A program made the translations under genes and the position numbers. Under the pieces are notes generated by a model, which saw only the letters and a list, made by a program, of their open reading frames with translations, made no database searches and was not told the origin of the DNA. DNA of 24,299 nt from CAZVAR01 sp964625225 (GTDB lineage Bacteria; Pseudomonadota; Alphaproteobacteria; JAJUGE01), in NCBI GenBank assembly GCA_964625225.1, contig CAZVAR010000043.1, forward strand, positions 1-24,299, read 5' to 3'. Below, piece by piece: positions 14,928 to 22,087 of this stretch; position 1 is the first letter of the stretch, and the number at the start of each line of letters is the position of its first letter.

Positions 14928-15878
14928 TCAGGCGGCGGCCGCACCGTAATAGAGAGTGACCGAATGTTTGGCCTCGGCGAAGAACAGCCAGCGTTCTACG
15001 AGTGCCCCCAAGGTGGCGAGCGCCGCCGCCACCAGCAGGATCAGCGTATCGCCGAGACGGCCCGCCATCAGTGGCGTGAGGAGTGCCAGCAGCGCCGGCA
15101 GGGCGAAGCCGGCCGTAAAGGCGATCAGCCGCAGCCGCGCGGCGTGTTTGCGGGCAACGCGGTAGCCCATCTCTTTGAGGAGGTAGTTCTCCTCGGTGTG
15201 CGGGGCCTCGAGCAGGCGCACCCGGCCGAATCGGCCGAGGCCGGTCGCGGTCTCCGGTGTGCTGATCGCGCGGGTCGTGTCGATGTAATGCCAGTAGCCG
15301 AGCTTCGCCAATCCTGCGCCGAGCAGCGCGATCGTGGCGAGCGCAGCGAGCGACCAGTGCAGCAGGTCGAAGGCGGCCGTCAGGAAAGCGAGCCACGCCG
15401 CGCCCGTCGCCAGTGAAATCGCGAGATAATTCGGCGCGACCCAGCCGTTGCTCCAGCGCTGGATCGGCTTGAGCGACACGTAGATCATCGCCGTGCACCA
15501 GACGGTGGCCACGGCGCAGGCCGCGGAAACGAGGCCGAATACGGCCCAAATGCCGTCATTGCGGCCGAGAAACACCCAGCCGACCGCATAAAGGACGGCA
15601 GGTACGTACGTAATCAGCGCCATCACCCCCTCTCGCGAGAGCCAGGACGAGCGCCATTGCGTAACGGCCCGCCAGGCCCGCTCGGGATGGCCGAGATGAA
15701 GGGTGGAAGAGAGCAGGCCAGCAGTGACGAGGCCGAGAGCCACGCCGAAGGCCGCGATGCCGAACCACGGCGCCGCCGGCAGCAGTCCGATCGCGCCGAA
15801 GATCCCAAGCAGGAACAGCAACCCGTAGCCGGCGCCGGACGCGGCGGTGAAGAAGATGACGGAGAGGGCAGGGTGCAT
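14928..15878 (-). CDS. DmsC/NrfD-like membrane anchor subunit of molybdoenzyme (SoeC-like)
   Basis: This 316-aa integral membrane protein has about eight hydrophobic segments (roughly residues 8-33, 36-60, 85-105, 110-132, 146-168, 172-190, 250-270 and 278-298). The family-typical loop LHLGHPERAWRAV follows the second segment. Such subunits anchor DMSO-reductase-type complexes and exchange electrons with quinone. It is the third gene after the molybdopterin and ferredoxin subunits, so a SoeC-like role is inferred. The ATG at 15878 overlaps the stop of a 35-codon ORF (TGATG), lacks its own ribosome-binding site and is preceded by a stable hairpin, suggesting translational coupling. Confidence 0.88.
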   Translation of the reverse strand: MHPALSVIFFTAASGAGYGLLFLLGIFGAIGLLPAAPWFGIAAFGVALGLVTAGLLSSTLHLGHPERAWRAVTQWRSSWLSREGVMALITYVPAVLYAVGWVFLGRNDGIWAVFGLVSAACAVATVWCTAMIYVSLKPIQRWSNGWVAPNYLAISLATGAAWLAFLTAAFDLLHWSLAALATIALLGAGLAKLGYWHYIDTTRAISTPETATGLGRFGRVRLLEAPHTEENYLLKEMGYRVARKHAARLRLIAFTAGFALPALLALLTPLMAGRLGDTLILLVAAALATLGALVERWLFFAEAKHSVTLYYGAAAA

Positions 15879-15985
15879 CAGGCGGAGCGCGGACCCTCGG
15901 GTCCGCTCCCTTCTCTTGTTGCGCGACGCGGGAACGGATGCGGGCCCGAAGACCTGTGCTCCGACGCGGAGGCGCTAGCGTTCAT
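15878..15985 (-). CDS. Small ORF (35 aa) between soeB-like and soeC-like genes
   Basis: A 35-codon ORF begins 8 nt after the soeB-like stop. GAGGA lies 5 nt before its ATG, better placed than any site before the soeC-like gene. It ends in TGA overlapping the soeC-like ATG (TGATG). The product is rich in Ser, Arg, Pro and Gly (it starts MNASASASEH), has no membrane segment and matches no family I recognise. It may be a translated coupling leader rather than a functional peptide. Its last third encodes a hairpin in the RNA (15889-15906). Confidence 0.5.
   Translation of the reverse strand: MNASASASEHRSSGPHPFPRRATREGSGPEGPRSA
15889..15906 (-). other. Stable hairpin just upstream of the soeC-like start
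   Basis: GCGGACC pairs with GGTCCGC (7 bp, tetraloop CGAG) ending 11 nt before the soeC-like ATG. GGA and TCC can extend it past a 2-nt bulge. It covers the place where a ribosome-binding site would lie, so ribosomes translating the small ORF would need to open it. Confidence 0.55.
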
Positions 15986-15993
15986 CTCGTTCC

Positions 15994-16722
15994 TCACCGA
16001 GACAGCATCCGGTCGACCCATTTCAGCAGGCCGGTCGGCTGCTCCTCTGCCGGCTCCAGCGCGGCGGATCCGCCGCCGCGACGCTGCCGCGGCGGGAGAT
16101 ATTTGTTGACCGGACGGTAGCCCAATTCCGGCATCAGATCGTAGCCGCCGCGCTCGGCCACCAGCCGCGATACCGGCGACCCCGGGTCGCCCAGATCGCC
16201 GAAGTGACGGGCATTCGCCGGGCAGGTGGCAACGCAGGCCGGCACCCGGTCCACCTCCTCCAGATTCTCGTTGTAGATGCGGTCGATGCAGAGCGTGCAC
16301 TTCTTCATCGTGCCGCTGTCCGAATCGAATTCCCTGGCGCCGTACGGACAGGCCCAGGAGCAGAGTTTGCAGCCAATGCACAGATCCTCGTCCACCAGGA
16401 CGATGCCGTCCTCGGCGCGCTTGTAGGAGGCGCCGGTCGGGCAGACGGTGACGCAGGCCGCATCCTCGCAGTGCAGGCAGGATTTCGGAAAGTTGATCGT
16501 CCGGCCCGCAGCCCCTTCGCCCGCCTCGAAACTGTGGATGCGGTTGAACCAGACCCCGTCCTGTCCCGCCCCGTACGGCATATAGTCGGTCAGCGGCGCC
16601 ATATGGCCACCGGTGTTCCATTCCTTGCAGTTGACCGCACAGGCATGGCAGCCGACGCAGGTGTCGAGATCGATGACGAGGCCGAGCTTCTTCGCCGGCC
16701 TCGGTTCGGGCAGGCTGGTCAT
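15994..16722 (-). CDS. Four-cluster ferredoxin subunit of molybdoenzyme (SoeB/DmsB-like)
   Basis: This 242-aa electron-transfer subunit has sixteen cysteines in four [4Fe-4S] patterns: C22/25/28/32, C82/85/90/94, C115/118/121/125 and C142/145/163/167. It starts with KKLGLVIDLDTCVGCHACAV and has the DYMPYGAGQDGVWFNRIHSFE region typical of this subgroup. There is no signal peptide. It would pass electrons between the molybdopterin subunit and the membrane anchor. Its ATG overlaps the soeA-like stop (ATGA). The C-terminal 40 residues are variable and include a basic stretch near PRQRRGGG. Subunit role is certain; the substrate of the complex is inferred. Confidence 0.93.
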   Translation of the reverse strand: MTSLPEPRPAKKLGLVIDLDTCVGCHACAVNCKEWNTGGHMAPLTDYMPYGAGQDGVWFNRIHSFEAGEGAAGRTINFPKSCLHCEDAACVTVCPTGASYKRAEDGIVLVDEDLCIGCKLCSWACPYGAREFDSDSGTMKKCTLCIDRIYNENLEEVDRVPACVATCPANARHFGDLGDPGSPVSRLVAERGGYDLMPELGYRPVNKYLPPRQRRGGGSAALEPAEEQPTGLLKWVDRMLSR

Positions 16723-19610
16723 TTCAGGCGGGACCGGAGTTCACGGAAAACGGCGCCGTAGCGCAGGATCGACGGCCGCTCGCGCGTGCCGGGGGGTGGG
16801 GTCAGCGGCGGCAGGGCCGGCTCGGTGACAGGCTCGGGCTCCGGCGGCGCCTTGTCGATACGCACCCGCAGGTCGTACCAGGCGGCCTGGCCGGTAACCG
16901 GGTCGGCATTGGCATAGCGGTAGCCGCCCTCGCGTGCCGGCAGCAACTCCGAGATGATGTGGTTCAGGAGGAAGCCCTTGGTGGCTTCCGGGGCTTTCGG
17001 ATCCAGGTTCCAGGCGCCGCGCCGCTTGCCGACGGCGTTCCAAGTCCAGACCGTGTCCGGATTCACCCCCTCCATCAGCCGCACGGGCACCTTGATCCGG
17101 CCATGGTGGCTCGTGACCCAGGCCCAGTCGCCGTCCTCGATGCCGAGCCGCTCGCCGAGCGCCCGGCTCATATACAGCGGGTTGTGTCCGTGGATCTGGC
17201 GGAGCCACGCATTCTGCGAATGCCAGGCGTGGTACATGGCCATCGGCCGCTGCGTGATCGCATGCAGCGGGTACTCCCGCACATCGACCGCAGCCCCCTC
17301 GAAGGGCGGGTACCAGAAGGGTAGCGGGTCGAAACAGGTCGCGATGCGCTCGCGGTCCCGCTCCGGCGGCTGAACCGGGCCGTGGCCCAGCGCGGCGAGG
17401 CGGAATTTCTGGAGCGTCTCGCTGTAGATCTGAAGGGTGATCGGCTTTGCCTCGGGGATGAAGCCGACCGCCGCGGCCCACTCCAGGTATCCGCGATTGG
17501 CGTGCTTGTAGTACTGGTGCTCGGCCGGCAAAGGAAAGTGCCAGTAGCAGCCGTTCTCGATGTAGCGCTCGAGCTGCTTCGGGTTCGGCTCGCCGCGGCC
17601 GTGCCGATCGCCCTCCTCGCCCCGCCAGCCGCCGAGCGGGCCGATCCCGGGGGCGCGCTCGTGGTTGACGATATAGTCCGGATAGCCGCCGGGATAGCGC
17701 GGGGTACCGTCCTCCTTCGTGAAGGCCGGAAGACCGAGGCGGTAGCCGAGTTCGATCAGAACGTCCTGGAAGGGACGGACGTCGCGGTCGGGCTGCAGAA
17801 CGGGCTGGCGGATCGCGTCGGCGGGGCCGTCCGCCTTGGAGATCGGCCGGTCGAGCAGCGAGATGCAGTCCCAGCGCTCGAGATAGGTGGTGTCCGGAAG
17901 CACCAGATCCGCGTACGGCACCGTCTCCGAGAAGAAGGCATCGGCGTAGATGACCCGCGGGATCCGGTACTCGCCCGTTGCCGGGTCACGGTCGGTCAGC
18001 ATGTGCAGGGTGCCCGGCACGTTCATCGCCGAGTTCCAGCCCATATTGGCCATGTACATGAACAGCGTGTCGATCGGATAGGGGTCGCCCTTCCACGCGT
18101 TCGTGATGACCATGTGCATCAGGCCATGGGCGGCGACCGGCGCCTCCCAGCTGTATGCCTTGTCGATCCGGCTGGGATTGCCCTCGGCATCGACCAGCAG
18201 ATCCTCCGGCCCGGCCACGAAGCCCAACGGCGGCCCGGGCATCGGCGTGTTGGGCTTGACCTGTTCCGGCTTGCCGGCCGGCTTCGGCCCCGGCGGAACG
18301 GGCCGAGGAAAGGGCGGCTCGTAACGGAAGGAACCGGGCGTGTCGACAGCGCCCAACAGCATCTGCAGCAGATGCAGGGCGCGGCAGGTGTGAAACCCGT
18401 TGGAGTGCGCCGAGATGCCGCGCATGGCGTGAAAGGCGACCGGCCGGCCGATCATCGTCTCGTGCCGCCGCCCGGCCCAGTCGGTCCAGGGAACGTCGAG
18501 GACCACCTCCTCCTCGAACGCCGCCTCTGCCAGCTCGGCGGCGATGCGGCGGATGGTCCCGGCCGGAACGCCGCATTCGGGCGCGACCCGGGCGGGCGCA
18601 TAGCGCTCGTCGAGATAACGCTCCGCCATGAGCTGGAAGACCGGAACCGCCTTGCGGCCGTCGGGCAGCGTGAACTCCCCCACCAGGGCCGGTCCGAGAC
18701 CGGTCGCCGTCGCGTCCGCCGGCGCCCCTATGTTCCGGTCCCAGCAGAGCGGACTGCCCTCGGCATCGCGGGCGAACAGGCCGTCGTCGGCGCCGCCGGG
18801 ATTACGAACCACGAGCCAGGACGCGTTGGTGTAGCGCACCAGGTAGTCGAGGTCGATCCGGTCGGCGCGCAGCAGCTCGTGGATCAGCGCCATCACGAAC
18901 AACCCGTCCGTCCCGGGCCGGATGCCGATCCATTCGTCGGCGATAGCGGAGTAGCCGGTGCGGACCGGGTTGACGGAGACGAACTTCGCACCACGCGCGC
19001 GCAGGCGGGCGAGGCCGAGCTTGATCGGGTTCGAGTCGTGATCCTCCGCGACGCCGAACATCAGAAAATAGCGGGCATGATCCCAGTCCGGCTCACCGAA
19101 CTCCCAGAAGGAGCCGCCGATCGTGTAGATACCCCCGGCGGCCATGTTGACCGAGCAGAAGCCGCCGTGCGCGGCGAAGTTCGGCGTCCCGAACTGCTGC
19201 GCCCAGAGGCCGGTCAGGGACTGGCTCTGGTCCCGCCCGGTGAAGAAAGCGAGCATTTTCGGGTCGGTGTTGCGGATGTTGGACAGCCAAGCGGTCGCCA
19301 GGGACAGCGCCTCGTCCCAGGAGATCTCCTTGAACTCGCCGCTGCCGCGCGGACCGGTCCGCAGGAGCGGCTTCGACAACCGCGCCGGCGAATAATGCTG
19401 CATGATTCCGGCCGAACCCTTGGCGCACAGCACGCCCCGATTCACCGGATGGTCGCGATTGCCTTCGATGTAGCGAATACGCCCATCGGCCAGGTGCACC
19501 TTAATGCCGCAGCGGCAGGCGCACATGTAGCAGGTTGTGGTCTTGACCTCCTCCGAGACGAAGGGGGAGGTGTCGGCCGGCGTTTGCGGACCGGACCTGT
19601 CAAGCGGCAT
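16719..19610 (-). CDS. Molybdopterin oxidoreductase catalytic subunit (SoeA-like, probable cytoplasmic sulfite dehydrogenase)
   Basis: This 963-aa protein belongs to the DMSO-reductase family and binds bis-MGD molybdenum and one [4Fe-4S] cluster. Cluster ligands are C27, C30, C34 and C62, and C152 in GGFCSVNMAAGG is the likely Mo ligand. The start at ATG 19610 has AGGA 6 nt upstream; the frame is open to 19766 but that extension is low-complexity. No twin-arginine signal peptide is visible from either start, which implies a cytoplasmic enzyme. This matches SoeA (sulfite oxidation with electrons to quinone) rather than exported Dms, Psr or Phs enzymes. A proline-rich insert lies near residues 440-465. 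Substrate assignment is by subunit set and location; family membership is firm. Confidence 0.85.
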   Translation of the reverse strand: MPLDRSGPQTPADTSPFVSEEVKTTTCYMCACRCGIKVHLADGRIRYIEGNRDHPVNRGVLCAKGSAGIMQHYSPARLSKPLLRTGPRGSGEFKEISWDEALSLATAWLSNIRNTDPKMLAFFTGRDQSQSLTGLWAQQFGTPNFAAHGGFCSVNMAAGGIYTIGGSFWEFGEPDWDHARYFLMFGVAEDHDSNPIKLGLARLRARGAKFVSVNPVRTGYSAIADEWIGIRPGTDGLFVMALIHELLRADRIDLDYLVRYTNASWLVVRNPGGADDGLFARDAEGSPLCWDRNIGAPADATATGLGPALVGEFTLPDGRKAVPVFQLMAERYLDERYAPARVAPECGVPAGTIRRIAAELAEAAFEEEVVLDVPWTDWAGRRHETMIGRPVAFHAMRGISAHSNGFHTCRALHLLQMLLGAVDTPGSFRYEPPFPRPVPPGPKPAGKPEQVKPNTPMPGPPLGFVAGPEDLLVDAEGNPSRIDKAYSWEAPVAAHGLMHMVITNAWKGDPYPIDTLFMYMANMGWNSAMNVPGTLHMLTDRDPATGEYRIPRVIYADAFFSETVPYADLVLPDTTYLERWDCISLLDRPISKADGPADAIRQPVLQPDRDVRPFQDVLIELGYRLGLPAFTKEDGTPRYPGGYPDYIVNHERAPGIGPLGGWRGEEGDRHGRGEPNPKQLERYIENGCYWHFPLPAEHQYYKHANRGYLEWAAAVGFIPEAKPITLQIYSETLQKFRLAALGHGPVQPPERDRERIATCFDPLPFWYPPFEGAAVDVREYPLHAITQRPMAMYHAWHSQNAWLRQIHGHNPLYMSRALGERLGIEDGDWAWVTSHHGRIKVPVRLMEGVNPDTVWTWNAVGKRRGAWNLDPKAPEATKGFLLNHIISELLPAREGGYRYANADPVTGQAAWYDLRVRIDKAPPEPEPVTEPALPPLTPPPGTRERPSILRYGAVFRELRSRLK

Positions 19611-19996
19611 CGTCGATCCTGAGTCGTCGCGGGTCACGGGCGGGTCCGGCCCGCCTGCTCGAGGCATTCCATATTGGGGTAGAGCAAAACCGGAACGCGC
19701 CGCCCGGTCAAGGCTCGGCCGCCGCGATCCGGCACGACGCGCGCATTTGGACGTGCCGGCCTGCATGCCGGCGGGCCGCGGCGGATCGGCCGTTCGCCGT
19801 CAGAGGCCGTCACTCGTCAACGATTCTGGCCGTTCTCCGGGATGCGATGTCGACGCTGCGCGGGTACGAGCAGCAGCCGGATCCGCCGCCATCATAAGCC
19901 GGCGGCCGGCCCCGGGATGGCCTTGGCAAGCCTGCGCGGCTAGACTGCGCGCCGTCGGGATCGATCGGCCCGACAGTGCAGCGACGGGCGCCTTGC
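19611..19996. other. Divergent intergenic region between soeA-like and MFS genes
   Basis: This 386-nt region is the longest stretch without a supported gene. For the minus-strand gene, TTGACC (19711-19706) is followed after 17 nt by TTTGCT (19688-19683), a weak promoter candidate. The soeA leader contains a GGCGGG/CCCGCC hairpin (around 19639-19655). Around 19755-19772 GCCGGC flanks CTGCAT as an inverted repeat. For the plus strand a TAGACT (19941-19946) could be a -10, but no good -35 is spaced for it. Long frames crossing the region are upstream extensions of the flanking genes and have no family match. Confidence 0.6.
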
Positions 19997-21250
19997 ATGA
20001 CGACCTCCGACAGCGGAACACGACCGGGCGGCCGAAGGGCCGGGAGGCGGGCGGAGACCGAGACCCTCGTTCTCATCTCCGTCGCACATCTGATCAGCCA
20101 CTTCCACATCCTCGTGCTGCCGCCGCTGCTGCCGATCCTGAAGGAGCGGCTCGGAGTCGGCTTCGTCGAGCTCGGACTCGCCCTGACGGTCTTCAACCTC
20201 GTCTCGGGTCTCACGCAGGCGCCGATGGGCTTCCTCGTGGACCGGATCGGTGCCCGGCGCACCCTGATCGCCGGTCTCTGTCTCGGCGGCGCGGCCTTCG
20301 TCTCCCTCGGGCTTGCGACATCCTATCCCTGGCTGATCGCCGCCGCTGCGCTCGCCGGTCTCGCCAACAGCGTCTACCACCCGGCGGACTATGCCATCCT
20401 GTCGGCCGAAATCGGACAGGCCCGGATCGGGCGAGCCTTCTCCGTTCATACCTTTGCCGGCTATCTCGGCGGGGCGATCGCGCCGCCGATCATGCTCCTC
20501 CTCGCCACCACGGCCGGCCTGTCGGCGGCACTCATTTTCGCCGGCCTGCTGGGCCCGGCGGCGGCGCTCGCACTGGCCCGGGCCCGGTTCCCGGACCCGG
20601 CCGGACCCGCCACCATACGGCCTGCCCGGGAAACGGCAGGCACGGCCGGCGCCGTCACGGCCCTGCTGACGCCGCCGATCCTGATGCTGACACTCTTCTT
20701 CACGCTCCTCAGCCTCTCGACGGGCGGCATTCACGCCTTCTCCGTCGCCGCCCTCACGAGCGGCTACGGAACGCCGCTCGCGACTGCGAACGCCGCGCTG
20801 ACCGCGTTCCTCGCGGCGAGCGCAGGCGGGGTCCTCTGCGGCGGGTTCCTGGCCGACAGGACGCGGCATCACGGTGCCGTTGCGGCCGGCGGCTTCGCGC
20901 TCACCGCCGGCATCGTTCTGCTGATCGGGGCGGTTCCCCTCGGCCCGGTGCCGCTGCTCGCGGCGATGGGCGCCGCCGGTCTGCTTACCGGCATGATCAT
21001 GCCCTCGCGTGACATGCTCGTCCGCGCGGCGGCGCCGCCCGGCGCGGCGGGCCGGGTCTTCGGGATCGTCTCGACCGGCTTCAACATCGGCGGGGCCATC
21101 GGTCCGATGCTGTTCGGCTGGATCATGGATCGGGGCCAACCGCAATGGATTTTCGGCGCCGCCGCCGGTTTCATGGTCCTGACGGTCGTCATCGCCCTGC
21201 TCGGCGAGCGCCGCCCGGACCGCCGTGCCGCCCGACTCACCGGCGCCTGA
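19997..21250 (+). CDS. MFS transporter, fosmidomycin-resistance (FSR)-like
   Basis: This 417-aa membrane protein has about twelve hydrophobic segments after a basic N-terminal tail of about 22 residues. The first helix pair includes HLISHFHILVLPPLLPIL, followed by the MFS signature region GFLVDRIGARRTLIAG (about residues 78-93). GLANSVYHPADYAIL after helix 4 resembles the FSR-type NxxxHP motif. The substrate is unknown. ATG 19997 is preferred over a GTG at 19976; neither has a strong ribosome-binding site. It is transcribed away from the soeA-like gene and ends 6 nt before the stop of a convergent 57-aa gene. Its position suggests, but does not prove, a link to the oxidoreductase. Confidence 0.85.
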   Translation: MTTSDSGTRPGGRRAGRRAETETLVLISVAHLISHFHILVLPPLLPILKERLGVGFVELGLALTVFNLVSGLTQAPMGFLVDRIGARRTLIAGLCLGGAAFVSLGLATSYPWLIAAAALAGLANSVYHPADYAILSAEIGQARIGRAFSVHTFAGYLGGAIAPPIMLLLATTAGLSAALIFAGLLGPAAALALARARFPDPAGPATIRPARETAGTAGAVTALLTPPILMLTLFFTLLSLSTGGIHAFSVAALTSGYGTPLATANAALTAFLAASAGGVLCGGFLADRTRHHGAVAAGGFALTAGIVLLIGAVPLGPVPLLAAMGAAGLLTGMIMPSRDMLVRAAAPPGAAGRVFGIVSTGFNIGGAIGPMLFGWIMDRGQPQWIFGAAAGFMVLTVVIALLGERRPDRRAARLTGA

Positions 21251-21256
21251 AGCGGG

Positions 21257-21430
21257 TCAGCCGACGAACCAGATCACGGTGTAGACGAGCGCCAGCACCA
21301 CCGCCGCACCGAAGACGGCGAGCGCCGCGACCGCGAGCCGTGCGTTCCAGCGGCCGGATCGGAGAACCAGCGGGAGCAGAAACAGCAACAGGGCGGTCAG
21401 ATAGAGAAAACGGAGGGCCTCGTCCTCCAT
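21257..21430 (-). CDS. Small hypothetical membrane protein (57 aa, two helices)
   Basis: A 57-codon ORF starts at ATG 21430 with GGGAG 8 nt upstream. The product begins MEDEALRFLYLTALLLFLLP and has two hydrophobic stretches (about residues 8-22 and 33-55) separated by a short basic loop (RSGRWNAR). It therefore probably spans the inner membrane as a hairpin. No named family is recognised with confidence. It lies 34 nt downstream of the OsmC-family gene on the same strand and is probably co-transcribed. It ends 6 nt from the stop of the convergent MFS gene. Confidence 0.65.
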   Translation of the reverse strand: MEDEALRFLYLTALLLFLLPLVLRSGRWNARLAVAALAVFGAAVVLALVYTVIWFVG

Positions 21431-21464
21431 GCCGCCGCTCCCGTTCGGCGCAAGACGCTGCGCC

Positions 21465-21899
21465 TTATGCCGGGGTGGCCGTCACCGGCTCCCGGATCTC
21501 GAAATCGTGGGTCAGCGTGGCCGTCTTCGCCAGCATGGCCGAGGCCGAGCAGTAGGTCTCGGCCGACAGGCGGATCGCCCGCTCCACCTTCGCGGCGGAG
21601 AGTCCCTGGCCAGAGACGATGTAATGCATGTGAATGCGGGTGAACACTTTCGGATCGGTCGCCGCGCGCTCGGCCTCGATCTCGACGACGCAATCCGTGA
21701 CCGGCTCGCGGCCCTTCCGCAGGATCAGGACGACATCGAAGGCGGAGCAGCCGCCGAGGCCGAGCAGCAGCATCTCCATCGGGCGCACGCCGAGATTCCG
21801 TCCGCCATGCTCCGGCGCGCCGTCGATCACGACCGCGTGGCCGCTGCCGCTTTCGCCGAGGAACGTCATGTCCTGCACCCACTTGACCCGCGCCTTCAT
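21465..21899 (-). CDS. OsmC/YhfA-family redox protein
   Basis: The 144-aa product belongs to the OsmC/Ohr superfamily, closest in appearance to the YhfA-type subgroup. The two family cysteines are C51 in LLGLGGCSAFDVV and C117 in SAETYCSASAML, both intact, and the N-terminal beta strands (MKARVKWVQDMTFLGESG) are typical. Superfamily members reduce organic hydroperoxides through the two cysteines, but YhfA-type proteins are poorly characterised. ATG 21899 follows GAGGAG by about 3 nt. An inverted repeat GTACG/CGTAC lies 13 nt upstream (21912-21933). It is the first gene after dnaJ on this strand, 188 nt away. Confidence 0.88.
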   Translation of the reverse strand: MKARVKWVQDMTFLGESGSGHAVVIDGAPEHGGRNLGVRPMEMLLLGLGGCSAFDVVLILRKGREPVTDCVVEIEAERAATDPKVFTRIHMHYIVSGQGLSAAKVERAIRLSAETYCSASAMLAKTATLTHDFEIREPVTATPA

Positions 21900-22023
21900 C
21901 GCTCCTCGCTTGTACGCTGCGGCCCGGTCGTACCCGCTATGCCCTGCCCGGGCGGCCTATCGCAATTGCCGCGCCACGGCGACCGGAATAGCTGAGGATC
22001 CGGCCGTCCCGCGCGGAGGCTTC

Positions 22024-22050
22024 GTTCTGTCTCGAAAGACTGGAGAGAAC
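22024..22050 (-). other. Hairpin with UUCG loop downstream of dnaJ
   Basis: On the minus strand GTTCT pairs with AGAAC, and inside it GTCT-TTCG-AGAC forms a 4-bp stem with a UUCG tetraloop. It begins about 38 nt after the dnaJ stop. There is no T run, so it may protect the 3' end or act with a termination factor rather than terminate alone. An inverted repeat based on CCGGCC also lies between it and dnaJ. Confidence 0.35.
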
Positions 22051-22087
22051 CGCCGCGAGATCCGGCCTCCGGCAAAAGTCGGCCGGA

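Noticed and set aside
14184..15416. A 410-codon plus-strand frame opposite nfuA and the soeC-like gene
   Set aside because: Low-complexity, Arg/His/Gln-rich shadow of two real genes with no family match.
17382..19622. A 746-codon open frame on the plus strand, antisense to the soeA-like gene
   Set aside because: It lies wholly opposite a firmly identified gene, its composition is rich in Arg, Gly, Val and Asp as expected from the complement of GC-rich codons, and no domain is recognisable. Long antisense frames are common in such DNA.
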